DNA of 64,000 bases from Uliginosibacterium aquaticum (GCF_012972705.2 NZ_JABCSC020000001.1:1488001-1552000); one strand, 5' to 3'; shown: positions 34,888-45,399, counted from the first letter of the stretch. Made by a program: numbers and translations. The notes: generated by a model from the sequence alone, not told the origin.

Positions 34888-36360
34888 TTAGGCTGCCTTC
34901 AGTTCGCCTTCGGCCTCATCCTTGAGCCAGGGCGCCTTGAGCATGTTCCAGCACGGGTTATTCACGGTCATGTCCATGTCGCGGGCGAAGATGGCGAAAC
35001 CATCGAAGCCGTGATACGGGCCGGAGTAATCCCAGGAGTGGAGCTGGCGGAAGGGCACGCCCATCTTGTGGAAGGCGTACTTTTCCTTGATGCCGGAGCC
35101 GATCAGATCGGGCTTCAACTGACGCACGAATTCTTCAAACTCGTAGCCAGTGACATCGTCATAGATCAGGGTGGCGTCCTTCATTTCCTTCATGGTGCGG
35201 TCGTAGTCATCATTGTGCGCGAACTCGTAACCGGCACCGATCACTTCCATGCCCAGATCTTCGTAAGCACCCACGGTGTGGCGCGGCCGCAGGCCACCCA
35301 CGTAGAGCATGACCTTCTTGCCCTCGAGGCGCGGCTTGAACTTGGCAATGATCGCGTCCATGGCCGGGGTGTACTTGGCGATGACGCGCTCGGCACCTTC
35401 CTGGATCTTTTCGTCGAAGTGCGAAGCAATTTCGCGCAGGCTCTCCTTGATCTTGGTCGGGCCGAAGAAGTTGTATTCCAGCCAGGGAATGTTGTACTTC
35501 TCTTCCATGTGGCGCGCGATGTAGTTCATCGAGCGGTAGCAGTGGAGGAGGTTCAGCTTCACCTTGGGGGTGTTTTCCATTTCGGTGAGGGTGCCGTCGC
35601 CGGACCACTGGGCCACCACGCGCAGGCCCATCTCTTCGAGCAGGATGCGCGAGGCCCAGGCGTCGCCGCCGATGTTGTAGTCACCGAGGATGGCTACGTC
35701 ATACGGCGTGCCTTCGAAGGCTTGTTCGTCGCGGTTGGAAATGATGAAGTCGCGCACCGCATCGTTAGCGATATGGTGACCGAGCGATTGCGACACGCCG
35801 CGGAAGCCTTCGCAGCGCACCGGGATGATGGTCTTGCCGATTTCAACCGCTTTTTTCTTGGAGACGGCTTCGATATCGTCACCTATCAGGCCGACCGGAC
35901 ATTCGGATTGCACCGAGATGCCCTTGGAGAGCGGGAACAGGCCTTCCAGTTCATCGATCAGCTTGGCGAGCTTCTTGTCGCCGCCGAACACGATGTCCTT
36001 TTCCTGGAAGTCAGAGGTGAAGTTGATGTCGCAGAAGGAATCCACACCTGAGGTGCCGGAGAAGTAGTTGCGTCGGCCACCACGCGAGTAAGCGCCACAG
36101 CCAACGGGGCCGTGCGAAATGTCGATGATGTCCTTGATCGGACCCCACACCACGCCTTTGGAGCCTGCGTAGGCGCAGCCGCGCTGGGTCATCACGCCCG
36201 GCAGCGACTTGCGGTTGGAGGTGATGCACTTCTTGGATTGCTCGATGGACTTGTCATTCACCATCAGGTGCTTGGCACGGTCCTTCTTGGCCTTCTCGGG
36301 ATAAACCTCCAGCACCTCTTCAATGAGGGCCTGGGCTTGCTCGCGGGTGAGCTCAGACAT
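34888..36360 (-). CDS. nifD: Nitrogenase MoFe protein alpha subunit
   Basis: 490 residues. P-cluster ligands Cys62 (QRGCAYAG), Cys88 (GPVGCGAYS) and Cys154 ([12 protein letters not shown]). FeMo-co ligands Cys274 ([10 protein letters not shown]) and His441 ([11 protein letters not shown]). Lys and Arg residues around GGLRPRHT are those that contact the cofactor. Holds a complete catalytic set. Start [10 protein letters not shown] at 36360. Confidence 0.99.
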   Translation of the reverse strand: MSELTREQAQALIEEVLEVYPEKAKKDRAKHLMVNDKSIEQSKKCITSNRKSLPGVMTQRGCAYAGSKGVVWGPIKDIIDISHGPVGCGAYSRGGRRNYFSGTSGVDSFCDINFTSDFQEKDIVFGGDKKLAKLIDELEGLFPLSKGISVQSECPVGLIGDDIEAVSKKKAVEIGKTIIPVRCEGFRGVSQSLGHHIANDAVRDFIISNRDEQAFEGTPYDVAILGDYNIGGDAWASRILLEEMGLRVVAQWSGDGTLTEMENTPKVKLNLLHCYRSMNYIARHMEEKYNIPWLEYNFFGPTKIKESLREIASHFDEKIQEGAERVIAKYTPAMDAIIAKFKPRLEGKKVMLYVGGLRPRHTVGAYEDLGMEVIGAGYEFAHNDDYDRTMKEMKDATLIYDDVTGYEFEEFVRQLKPDLIGSGIKEKYAFHKMGVPFRQLHSWDYSGPYHGFDGFAIFARDMDMTVNNPCWNMLKAPWLKDEAEGELKAA

Positions 36361-36424
36361 TTGATTCTCCTTTGCACCGGGCTATAGCGCGCCACGGGGC
36401 ACAAGCGTTGAATATTCACTCTGG

Positions 36425-36452
36425 CGTCACCCCGGCACAGGCCGGAATGACG
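36425..36452. repeat. Hairpin in the nifH-nifD gap
   Basis: CGTCA...CCGGC-ACAG-GCCGG...TGACG, a stem-loop with two mispaired bases. It resembles GTCATTCCGGCC-type REP sequences. Placed between nifH and nifD, it may stabilise or trim the nifH message. Confidence 0.55.
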
Positions 36453-36476
36453 TCTTGTTTGATGCTTTGCTTGTGG

Positions 36477-37391
<915 letters not shown>

Positions 37392-37393
37392 TC

Positions 37394-37409
37394 AGGCATG
37401 TGTGTTGCG
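37394..37409 (+). promoter_or_regulatory. sigma-54-like promoter facing draT
   Basis: AGGCATGTGTGTTGCG: GG at -24 and TTGC at -12 with exact spacing. Start near 37420, about 97 nt before the draT ATG. It lies downstream of the nifH promoter on the other strand, so the two predicted transcripts overlap by about 20 nt at their 5' ends. Confidence 0.55.
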
Positions 37410-37450
37410 TGATTTCCTGCGACACTGGCCTGACGGCTCGCACTACAAGT

Positions 37451-37466
37451 CGCAACGCTCGTGCCA
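37451..37466 (-). promoter_or_regulatory. sigma-54 promoter of nifH
   Basis: Minus strand TGGCACGAGCGTTGCG: TGGCACG and TTGC exact. Start near 37440, leader about 82 nt. Confidence 0.9.
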
Positions 37467-37516
37467 GATGCCTGAAAATCCACCCAAAGCCTTGTGTGGC
37501 AAGGAGAAAGCCCGAA

Positions 37517-38494
37517 ATGAATGATTCCTCAGGCAGTGCGGCTTGCGACAAAGCCCCGGTACTGTGTAGGGATGGCGACAAGGTTGGAGGGGATATCGCC
37601 GGGCAGCCCCAGGACCTTTCCAGCCCCCGCACGGGCCGGCTTGATGCCGAAGGCACAAATGGGGGCACTGCTCACGACAATCCCACTTTGCCGAGCTGGG
37701 CCCGCTTGCCGATCAATCGTTGCAACCTGCCGGCGGTGATTCTGGGCAGCCTGACCTATCAGCACACGCCTGCGCCGCTGATGCTTGACGGGGTGCATGA
37801 GCTGCACCGCGATTTCTTCCGCATGCTCAATACCCGCGAAACGGCAGAAGAGCGCGTGCAGCTTTTTCACGACTACATGACGATGTGTTTCCGGCTGGAG
37901 TCGCTGGAGGACGCTGGTTTCGCGCCGGGTATGGCGAAGAACCGCGGCAAGCTCAATTACCTGAAACTCATCCGTGGCTGGCATTTCAACTCCGACAGTG
38001 TTGAAGGCGCGGTGCTGAAAGCCTGGGTGGAATCCCGCTTCGGCCTGCTGCCGCGCCATCACCGCGCCCCGATCCGTGATTTCTCCAGCGAGCCCTACCG
38101 CCTCTATCTCGAGCAGCGGGCCACCGGGCTCTACAACACCAATGCCCTCGAATCCCAGCTTGATCTGGTCTACACCTTTACCCAGATCGAGCTGGCCCGC
38201 CGCTATCCGGAAACGCAGCACTTTCGTCTCTATCGCGGCGTGAATCGCTGGGAAGCGCACGAAATCCTGGGCGAGCGGGTTTCGGGAGGAAAGCGCGAAT
38301 CCATCCTGCTGCTCAATAACGTGAACTCCTTTTCCACCGACTTCGAGCGGGCCGGCGAGTTCGGCGATCACGTGATTGCCACCGAGGTTCCTCTGACCAA
38401 GATCATCTGCTGTGCGCAAGTGATGCCGGGCAAGCTGCAGGGGGAGGGCGAAGCGCTGGTGGTGGGCGGAGTCTATGAAGTCAGGCGTTTGTGA
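37517..38494 (+). CDS. draT: Dinitrogenase reductase ADP-ribosyltransferase
   Basis: 325 residues. Transfers ADP-ribose from NAD to the Arg of NifH and switches nitrogenase off when ammonium or darkness/oxygen signals appear. Family core from RLPINRCNLPAVILGSLTYQ to the C-terminus, with RLYRGVNRWEAHEIL and LLLNNVNSFSTDFERAGEFGDHV. About 70 residues precede the core, longer than usual, and the NifA site is encoded inside this part (37565-37580). ATG at 37517 has AAGGAG upstream. Confidence 0.93.
   Translation: MNDSSGSAACDKAPVLCRDGDKVGGDIAGQPQDLSSPRTGRLDAEGTNGGTAHDNPTLPSWARLPINRCNLPAVILGSLTYQHTPAPLMLDGVHELHRDFFRMLNTRETAEERVQLFHDYMTMCFRLESLEDAGFAPGMAKNRGKLNYLKLIRGWHFNSDSVEGAVLKAWVESRFGLLPRHHRAPIRDFSSEPYRLYLEQRATGLYNTNALESQLDLVYTFTQIELARRYPETQHFRLYRGVNRWEAHEILGERVSGGKRESILLLNNVNSFSTDFERAGEFGDHVIATEVPLTKIICCAQVMPGKLQGEGEALVVGGVYEVRRL
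37565..37580. promoter_or_regulatory. NifA activator site for nifH, inside draT coding sequence
   Basis: TGT-AGGGATGGCG-ACA. It is about 125-140 bp before the nifH start, a usual distance. It lies downstream of the draT start. Confidence 0.7.
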
Positions 38495-38644
38495 GCGCCA
38501 GCCGCGAAGCTGACTCATGGTCCCTCGCAGGAAGCAGGCTTTGCTGACCGGCCACCCCTTGTGGGCAAGCGCTGTTCGAGAGCAGGCTCATTCGCGCGGA
38601 TCGACGACTACACTGAAAGCCGGGGTTCTCAGCTAGGGGACGTC

Positions 38645-40333
38645 ATGCATTCATGGCGAGAGCGAGGCGAAGCGGCGGGTGCCAGGGTGGCGCAGGCACG
38701 CGCTGCGCGTCTGCTGGAGCATGACCACCATGTTGCCGAAGTGGTGCGCGCGGTACTGGCCATCGTAGCCGGCCTGCTCCTGCTGGATAGCCCGGAGAAC
38801 GTGCGATTGCCGCTCACTGCCGGCGTCATGAGCTTCAGCATTTATGCTGGAGTCCTGCTCTGGGGGGCCGGCCAGAAGGGTTCGCGCTGGGAGGCGCATA
38901 TGCCCTGGCTGGACGCGCTGTGGTTCATTGCGCTGATGGCTCTGGCTGGCGAAGCCGGCGTGCACTACTTCCTGTTCCTGTTCTTTCCGGTGCTGTTTGC
39001 ATCCTGGCGCCAAGGCCTGGGCGAGAGCGTGCTGCTGGCCGCTTTCGGCAGCTGTGCGGCGATGGTGGTCTTGCTGTTGCGTTTGCCGGGGCTGCCCTTG
39101 CCGGTCTTGCTGGCCCTGCCTGTGGCGCTCATGGTGACCGGGCCCCTGGTGGCCGTGCTGGCCCGTGCCGAGGCCGGCGTGAGGCGGGCCTATGAGTTCG
39201 CGGCCTATCTCGTCGACAGCATTGACCCGCGCCCCGGCTTGAGATCCCTGTTGCCGACGCTGATCGAACGGATCGCGCTGGAGTACAAGGCCGGCGGGGC
39301 CTTGCTGGTGATGCGCAGCTTCGAGGACGAGGCGCGGGTGCTGTGCTGGGAGGCGGCTGAGGGCTGCGACGAGTTGCCGGCCGCGGTCGGTGGCCCGCTG
39401 GTCGAGCAGCTCGCCACACTGCCGTCGGATCTGGCTTTTGCCTGGCAGGGCCGTCGTCACTGGTGGCGAGGCGAGCGGAGTGCCATGCTGGCGCTGGCTG
39501 GAGAGCTTGAGGCCGCGCCGGCGGAACTGCAGCCACAGATCCGCCAGCTGGCAGCCTTGCTCGGGGAGCCTGCCATCCTCTGCGTGCCACTGGTCTTTCG
39601 CGGCATCGGTAGCCTGCGCCTGGTGCTGACGGGGACGTGCGGCAACCTGCCCGTGAGCAGCCTGCGGATGCTGGTGCATCTTGCCGACCAGCTGGCGCCC
39701 TCACTCGAGAATGCCCTGCTGCTTGAACGCCTCTCGAGCGAAGCGGCCGATGGCGAGCGGGCGCGCATTGGTCGCGATCTGCACGATAGTGCGGTGCAGC
39801 CCTACATCGGTTTGAAGTTTGCCGTAGAGGCCCTGGTCCGCGAGGCCGGGCCAGAGAATCCCGTTCATGACAGCCTGCTACGGCTGCAGGAGATGGTTAC
39901 CGGGGAGCTGGCCAGCATGCGTCAGGTAGTGAGTGGCCTGCGCGGCGCTCCGGGCCAGGCGGGGGCGTTGCTGGCGGGGGCGGTGCAACGCCAGGCCGAG
40001 CGTTTCTCGCAGCTCTTCGGGATCGCGGTCGAAGTGGCCATCGATGGCAAGTTGCCGGTAGACCGGCGTGTTGCCGGCGAGCTGTTTCATCTCGTGGCCG
40101 AAGGGCTGGCCAATCTGCGTCGCCATGCCCAGGCGCGCCGTGCCAGTATTTCGCTGAGCAGCGAGGAGGGCGTGCTGATCCTGCGCGTGCGTGACCAACG
40201 TGAGGAGGCCGGTGAAGTTCGCAGCTTCGTGCCACGATCGATCTCGGAGCGGGCGGCGGCCTTGGGCGGAAGTACCCGGGTGGAGGCCGATGCGCTTGGC
40301 AGCACCGTGATCGTTTCGATTCCGCTGGAGTGA
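38645..40333 (+). CDS. Membrane sensor histidine kinase (NarX/DegS type)
   Basis: 562 residues. Five or six membrane spans in the first ~170 residues (VVRAVLAIVAGLLLL, WLDALWFIALMALAG, YFLFLFFPVLFASW and following), then a GAF-like region, then the HisKA_3 box RARIGRDLHDSAVQPYIGLKFAVEAL with His380, and a HATPase domain (EGLANLRRHAQARRASISL). No long periplasmic domain, so the stimulus is likely membrane or cytoplasmic. Overlaps its response regulator. ATG at 38645 follows AGGGGAC. Confidence 0.9.
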   Translation: MHSWRERGEAAGARVAQARAARLLEHDHHVAEVVRAVLAIVAGLLLLDSPENVRLPLTAGVMSFSIYAGVLLWGAGQKGSRWEAHMPWLDALWFIALMALAGEAGVHYFLFLFFPVLFASWRQGLGESVLLAAFGSCAAMVVLLLRLPGLPLPVLLALPVALMVTGPLVAVLARAEAGVRRAYEFAAYLVDSIDPRPGLRSLLPTLIERIALEYKAGGALLVMRSFEDEARVLCWEAAEGCDELPAAVGGPLVEQLATLPSDLAFAWQGRRHWWRGERSAMLALAGELEAAPAELQPQIRQLAALLGEPAILCVPLVFRGIGSLRLVLTGTCGNLPVSSLRMLVHLADQLAPSLENALLLERLSSEAADGERARIGRDLHDSAVQPYIGLKFAVEALVREAGPENPVHDSLLRLQEMVTGELASMRQVVSGLRGAPGQAGALLAGAVQRQAERFSQLFGIAVEVAIDGKLPVDRRVAGELFHLVAEGLANLRRHAQARRASISLSSEEGVLILRVRDQREEAGEVRSFVPRSISERAAALGGSTRVEADALGSTVIVSIPLE

Positions 40334-40335
40334 GC

Positions 40336-41028
40336 ATGAATGAGACCGCTGCTCCGATCCGCGTAATGCTCGTTGATGACCACAAGGCCATCCTGTGGGG
40401 CTTGCAGCGTCTTGTCGAGAGTGCAGCTCCGGCCATGGAGGTGGTGGCTACAGCCGCTAGCAGCAATGAGTTGCTGGCCGGGGCCAAACGCGCCCGGCCA
40501 CATGTGGTGCTTCTGGATCTAGATCTCAACGGCGAGAGCAGCCTGGCGAGCCTGCCCTATCTGCGCCAGCTTTGTGAGGCGCGCGTGCTGATCCTCACCG
40601 GGGATCGTCATCCCGCTTCGCACCGCGCCGCCATCAGTGCCGGCGCGCGCGGTGTCGTGCTCAAGGATGAGCCGGCGGAGGTCGTCCTGCAGGCCATCGA
40701 GCATGTTCATGCAGGTGGGTTGTGGCTGGATCAGCGGCTCATGGACGGCATGCTGAGCCTGATCGCGCCGAACATGGAGGCGCCGGTCATGGACGACAGC
40801 GAACGCCGGATTGCCGCCCTGACGGCGCGCGAGCGCAGCATCATCCGCACCCTGCTGGCCAGCCCTGGCGCGCGTACGGCCGACATCGCCGCCCTACTGC
40901 AGGTTGGTGAGCACACTCTGCGCAATCAACTGAGCGCCCTCTACGAAAAGCTGGGGGTGCGCAACCGCATCGATCTCTTTGCCTTCGCCAGTGAACATGG
41001 CCTTGGTGAGGGCGGCGAGCAGCCGTGA
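40336..41028 (+). CDS. NarL/FixJ-family response regulator
   Basis: 230 residues: receiver domain with acidic pair in MLVDDHKAIL (Asp14-Asp15) and phospho-site Asp61 in VVLLDLDLNG, and a LuxR-type helix-turn-helix (LTARERSIIRTLLASPGARTADIAALLQVGEHTLRNQLSALYEKLGVRNR). Partner of the kinase, which ends 2 bp before this ATG. A GTG at 40330 in frame is possible, but GGAG favours the ATG. Lies just before the tad locus, a likely target. Confidence 0.92.
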   Translation: MNETAAPIRVMLVDDHKAILWGLQRLVESAAPAMEVVATAASSNELLAGAKRARPHVVLLDLDLNGESSLASLPYLRQLCEARVLILTGDRHPASHRAAISAGARGVVLKDEPAEVVLQAIEHVHAGGLWLDQRLMDGMLSLIAPNMEAPVMDDSERRIAALTARERSIIRTLLASPGARTADIAALLQVGEHTLRNQLSALYEKLGVRNRIDLFAFASEHGLGEGGEQP

Positions 41029-41374
41029 GGCGTTCTTTCCCTGACACAAGATGTAACGGAGCCTACTGGCGCAACTCGCCAGCCTGCGGCGGCACCTGTT
41101 CCGTGAAGCAGTTCACTAATCGCTCATTCGAACATACTCATTCGTATTGGTTCTGTCTGTTCTTCGTAAGCCTCGGAATGCCTCGCTGCAGCGTGTGGTG
41201 CCGGCTTTCTTTCGCCGTGCAGGGCATAGTTTCCCTTGCTTGAATCTTCGTCTTCCGGGATGACAAATGTCATGTCCGCAGCGGGCGTCTTGTCACCCCT
41301 TGATTGCGGGAAAACATCCATGGGAAGGGGCTTTCAGCTGCCTATAGTGAGCACAAGGAAGGGGCGTTCACATC
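41029..41374. promoter_or_regulatory. Upstream region of the flp/tad locus
   Basis: 346 bp without a gene. Holds the perfect palindrome ATGACA-AA-TGTCAT (41260-41273) and probably the promoter for the pilin genes (a TATAGT lies at about 41343). Could be the binding site of the adjacent NarL-type regulator; not shown. Confidence 0.45.
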
Positions 41375-41602
41375 ATGAAATCCGCTACTCCATCTGCTTC
41401 ATCGCTCTGCAAGGATTCGCCCACTGGAAGCAGTAGTTCGTGGGCAGAACTCCTGGCGGATGAAAGCGCCGCGACCGCAATCGAATACGCGCTGATGGCT
41501 TCGCTGATTGCAGTTGTCATTTCAGCCAGCGTAGTCGTCCTGAGCGGATCGGTACTGGCGATGTGGGAAATGGTGGCTGAAAAGCTCGATGAAGTGATGT
41601 AG
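41375..41602 (+). CDS. Flp-type pilin with unusual leader and Gly-1 replacement
   Basis: 75 residues. Flp pilin core ESAATAIEYALMASLIAVVISASVVVL, the hydrophobic helix of type IVb pilins. The leader before the core is about 31 residues (Ser-rich) instead of the usual 15-20. The residue before the presumed cut (before ATAIEY) is Ala instead of Gly, with Ser before it. Could be a minor pilin or a poorly processed one. Separate from the main flp gene by 125 bp. Confidence 0.8.
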   Translation: MKSATPSASSLCKDSPTGSSSSWAELLADESAATAIEYALMASLIAVVISASVVVLSGSVLAMWEMVAEKLDEVM

Positions 41603-41727
41603 CTGGGCGCTTTGAATGGAATCAAGGAATGTCGGCTTCTGCCGGCAGGAGAGCTTCAGGTCAGGCAGGAGTGCCAGGTCTGGACGATTGACCACCGCGA
41701 GGTGGAAACCTGAAAGAGGAGTGAATC

Positions 41728-41892
41728 ATGAAAACCCTGCGTACATTCTGGCAAGACGAAGAAGGCGCGACCGCAATTGAATACGGTCTGATGGCTGCCT
41801 TGATTGCGGTGGTGATTATCGCTGCCGTTCGTTTGATCGGCACGAATCTGGATGCGACGTTTGACGCGGTTGGTGCTGCCGTCGCCCCGTAA
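41728..41892 (+). CDS. flp: Flp major pilin
   Basis: 54 residues: MKTLRTFWQDEEG leader, then ATAIEYGLMAALIAVVIIAAVRLIG, giving the canonical G|ATAIEY cleavage site with Glu at +5. This is the usual size and form of Flp. Good ribosome site (GAGGAG). Main subunit of the tad pilus, cut by the following prepilin peptidase. Confidence 0.92.
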   Translation: MKTLRTFWQDEEGATAIEYGLMAALIAVVIIAAVRLIGTNLDATFDAVGAAVAP

Positions 41893-41971
41893 TGGTCATG
41901 CTATTGAAGCGTAAGCCGGTGGGAGAAGATTCTTCGCCGGTTTGCGAGCATGAGTTACGACGCTTGCTCGT

Positions 41972-42541
41972 ATGAGCATTGGGCTTCTTAGCTTGCCTGC
42001 CGTAGCCCTGTTGCTGGGGCTCTCGTTATGGCATGACATCGCCAGCCGGCGCATCCCCAACCGGGTTGTGCTGGCTGGTTTGATTGCAGGTCTTGCCCTG
42101 CAGCTCCTCCTGCCGGCGGGTGGCGGGCTCTTCATGGCCTCTGCAGGCAGCCTCGGCATTCTTTCAGCTGGGCTGGGGGTCGTGATCGGCGGGGTGCTGC
42201 TGCTGCCGCTTTATGCTTTCCGGGTGATGGGGGCGGGCGACGTCAAACTCATGGCCGCCCTCGGGGCTTTTCTCGGCCCGCTCCAGGTGAGCGGCGCCGT
42301 GCTTCTGAGCCTGGTTGCCGGCGGGGTGCTGGCGCTTGTCGTGGCGCTGTTCACGCGCGCCTTGCCGCAAGTGATGGATAACCTGCGCCTGATGTTGCTG
42401 TGTACGGTGGCAGGCCGGGGCAGTGGTTTGAAAATTTCGGATTTACCTACCACCGGGCGTTTGCCTTATGCCCTGGCAATTGCCTGCGGCACGCTCGCCC
42501 AGATTCTGCTCGCGCGTTTTACAAGCTGGCCGCTAGCCTGA
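41972..42541 (+). CDS. tadV: Prepilin peptidase CpaA/TadV
   Basis: 189 residues, about five membrane spans. The A24 protease aspartates are in SLWHDIASRRIPN and RVMGAGDVKLMAALGAF (GxGD). Small TadV/CpaA type without the N-methylation domain. Cuts Flp and the TadE/G-like proteins. 79 bp after flp. Confidence 0.92.
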   Translation: MSIGLLSLPAVALLLGLSLWHDIASRRIPNRVVLAGLIAGLALQLLLPAGGGLFMASAGSLGILSAGLGVVIGGVLLLPLYAFRVMGAGDVKLMAALGAFLGPLQVSGAVLLSLVAGGVLALVVALFTRALPQVMDNLRLMLLCTVAGRGSGLKISDLPTTGRLPYALAIACGTLAQILLARFTSWPLA

Positions 42542-42797
42542 TTTTAGTTAATGCCATTGGCGTTTTTTGGCCAGAGTTTTTGTTTCAATTGTGGCTTTGT
42601 GTGGAATCGTCTGGCGACTGTGGAATAGTTGCTGACAAAAAGGGTGGGGTACTGGCGAAGCAAAATTCGCGAACCACAATCAGGTGCAAGAAACACATTT
42701 GCGGCGCCGCAGAAAATGGCTCCGCCATGCGACGCCGCGTCAGCTTTTATCCAGACGCCTCGCCGCTCTCCAGGATCATTTCAAGGAGGGCCTGTTC

Positions 42798-43694
42798 ATG
42801 AAAAATACTCGCAGCATCGTGATGCTGGTCGTGGCGGTACTGGCAGGTCTGGCCGCCGTACTGATCGCCGCACGATGGATTCGCGAACAGAGCCGCGTGA
42901 GCGCGGATCGTGTCGCAGTGGCCATGATGGATGTGCAGCTCGGCTCGCGCATCACTCCCGAAATGATCATGATGATCGATTGGCCGATGGGCACCATGCC
43001 CTCCGGCGCGCACAAGGATCCGGGCAAGCTGGCAGGGCGGGTGGTGCGTACCAGCCTCACGCGTGGCGAGCCGATTCTTGAAGGCAAGCTGGCGCCCGAG
43101 GGCACCCAAGGCGGCCTCTCTGCAGTGCTGAGCGCAGGCAAGCGTGCAATCACCGTGCGGGTCAATGATGTGGTGGGTGTGGCCGGTTATGCCTTGCCCG
43201 GCAACTATGTGGACATCATGGTCAACACCCAGGAGGCACAGGGCTCCCAGCGCACCAACGACAAGGATCTATCGATCTCCAAGATCGTGCTGGAACAGAT
43301 CCTGGTGCTGGCGGTGGGCCAGGAAGCGGGGCGCGATGAAACCAAACCGCGGGTGGTGAATGCGGTGACGCTGGAGGTCACGCCGGAGCAGGCCGAGAAG
43401 ATCGATCTGGCGCGTTCCGTTGGCAATCTGTCGCTGGTCTTGCGTAACCCGATTGACCAGACACCGAGCGCTACGCGCGGGGTAACCAAGGAAATCCTGC
43501 TGGCCAGCATGGAAACTTCGGCGCCGGTGGCCACACCGACGGCGAGTGCCCCAGTCGTCGCTCCCCCAGCCAAACCGGTGGCGCGCTCCCCCGTGCGCAA
43601 GCCTGCCGCAGCCCCGGTTGCCAAGGCACCGGCAAGGCAAGGTGATTGCGTGGAAGTCATCCGTGGTACCAGCAAATCCGTCGAGTGCTTCTGA
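42798..43694 (+). CDS. cpaB: Tad pilus periplasmic protein CpaB/RcpC
   Basis: 298 residues. One N-terminal membrane anchor (NTRSIVMLVVAVLAGLAAVLIAA), an SAF domain beginning VAVAMMDVQLGSRITPEMI, and a C-terminal Ala/Pro/Lys tail ending with CVEVIRGTSKSVECF. Modulates the secretin. ATG 42798 has AAGGAGGG. Confidence 0.92.
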   Translation: MKNTRSIVMLVVAVLAGLAAVLIAARWIREQSRVSADRVAVAMMDVQLGSRITPEMIMMIDWPMGTMPSGAHKDPGKLAGRVVRTSLTRGEPILEGKLAPEGTQGGLSAVLSAGKRAITVRVNDVVGVAGYALPGNYVDIMVNTQEAQGSQRTNDKDLSISKIVLEQILVLAVGQEAGRDETKPRVVNAVTLEVTPEQAEKIDLARSVGNLSLVLRNPIDQTPSATRGVTKEILLASMETSAPVATPTASAPVVAPPAKPVARSPVRKPAAAPVAKAPARQGDCVEVIRGTSKSVECF

Positions 43695-43718
43695 GCACCC
43701 ACGGCAGGAGGTTCAGCC

Positions 43719-45386
43719 ATGAGATCCAATTCATTCCGTTTGCTTGAACTGGCCACCTTGCTGGCCCTTGCTTCCATGACCAGCGCCGTGCAGGCCGCTC
43801 CGGCGAAAGCCGCGCAGGGCAGCTCACCTTGCAGCCGGGTGGAAATCGGGCCGGTCGTGCGTCTGCCGCTGGGCAAGTCCACCCTGCTCAAACCGCCGGC
43901 ACCGGTGGTGCGCCTCCTGCTGGGCAATCCGCAGAATACCCAGGCGGGGCGACCGGCAGAAAAGAGCAAGGATGAGGAAGACAAGAACCTCAGCGCCGCC
44001 CGCAACGCGGCCCGCAGCAGCGTGGCCGATGTGGATGTGCTGCTGCTGAGCCCGACCGAACTGTTCCTGCTCGGCAAGACGGTGGGCAGCACCAATCTCG
44101 TGCTGCAGGGCAGGGATGGGATGTGCACCATGTTCGATGTGGTGGTGGGCATGGACACTACGGCACTGAACGCCAGTTTTCGTGAGTTCCTGCCTGCTGA
44201 GAGCGGCCTGAAAGTGAGCTCGGCGGGGGATTCGCTGGTGCTCTCCGGAATGGTGAGCGATGCGGCGGTGGTGGATCGCGTGCTCGATATCGCAGGCGCT
44301 TTTGTGCGCAGCTCAAGCGGTGGTGGCACGGCTCGCCCGGGCAGCAATGAGCGCATCATCAACATGCTCGAAGTGGCCGCGCCCCAGCAGGTGATGCTGG
44401 AGGTGAAGGTGGCCGAGATCTCCAAAGCTTTGCTGGATCAGTACGGCATCAATTTCACGCGGGCGCTGGTTTCGGCCGACGGTTCCATGATGCGTTTCAT
44501 GACTGGCCTGTTTGGTGGCTCTGGCCTGCTCTACGGGCAGGTGGCCGGCGCGACTGGCGCTACGGTGGGAAGCGGCATGGTGGGTTCCTTTACGAATGGT
44601 GGAACCACCACGGCAACTACCGCCCCGACTGGCAGCGCGAGTATCGGTGGCAGCTCGGTGACCGTGCCGATGGTGGCGGGGCAGAACACCACCGTCATCA
44701 ATGCCGACATGCAGAAGCAGGATGGCCTGGTGAAGATCCTGGCCGAACCGACGGTGATGGCCATCTCAGGCCAGGAAGGCTCCTTCCTCGCGGGGGGCCG
44801 GATCTTCATCCCGGTGCAGACCAATAACGGAGGCGGTGGTACCGCCATCGCGCTGGAGGAGAAGGAGTTCGGTGTGAGCCTCAAGTTCACGCCCACCGTG
44901 CTCGCCGGCGGGCGCATCAATCTGAAGGTGAATCCGGAGGTCTCCGAGCTTTCTTCGCGTGGGGTCACGATTTCTTCCGGCGGTATCGGCGGCAATACGA
45001 TCCTGCCCTCCTTCACCACCCGCAAGGCCATTACCACCGTACAGCTAAGGGACGGGCAGAGCTTCGCGATCGGTGGCCTGATCAAGAACAACGTCTCGTC
45101 CAGCATCACCGCTTTCCCCTTCCTGGGAGAGCTGCCGATCATCGGCGCCTTGTTCCGCAGCACCAGTTTCCAGAACGACCGCACCGAGCTGGTCTTCGTG
45201 ATCACTCCGCGTCTGGTGAAACCGCTGCCGGCCGACTATGTGCTGCCTACGGACGCTTACAGCGAACCGACACGTTACGACATGATCATGGATGGCAAGC
45301 TCGAAGGGCGGCAGCCTTCCGTACCGCCTGCACCGCCGGCAGCAGCCAATCCGGCGCCCGCCCAAGGCGGCTTTGAAGTGAAGTGA
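43719..45386 (+). CDS. cpaC: Tad pilus secretin CpaC/RcpA
   Basis: 555 residues. Signal peptide, N-terminal BON/N-type domain, then type II/III secretin core (VTIPMVAGQNTTVINADMQKQDGLVKILAEPTVMA ... TRKAITTVQLRDGQSFAIGGLIKNN, GELPIIGALFRSTSFQNDRTELVFVITPRLV). C-terminal Pro/Ala tail. Outer-membrane channel of the pilus. Confidence 0.95.
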   Translation: MRSNSFRLLELATLLALASMTSAVQAAPAKAAQGSSPCSRVEIGPVVRLPLGKSTLLKPPAPVVRLLLGNPQNTQAGRPAEKSKDEEDKNLSAARNAARSSVADVDVLLLSPTELFLLGKTVGSTNLVLQGRDGMCTMFDVVVGMDTTALNASFREFLPAESGLKVSSAGDSLVLSGMVSDAAVVDRVLDIAGAFVRSSSGGGTARPGSNERIINMLEVAAPQQVMLEVKVAEISKALLDQYGINFTRALVSADGSMMRFMTGLFGGSGLLYGQVAGATGATVGSGMVGSFTNGGTTTATTAPTGSASIGGSSVTVPMVAGQNTTVINADMQKQDGLVKILAEPTVMAISGQEGSFLAGGRIFIPVQTNNGGGGTAIALEEKEFGVSLKFTPTVLAGGRINLKVNPEVSELSSRGVTISSGGIGGNTILPSFTTRKAITTVQLRDGQSFAIGGLIKNNVSSSITAFPFLGELPIIGALFRSTSFQNDRTELVFVITPRLVKPLPADYVLPTDAYSEPTRYDMIMDGKLEGRQPSVPPAPPAAANPAPAQGGFEVK

Positions 45387-45399
45387 GGGAGGACGAATC

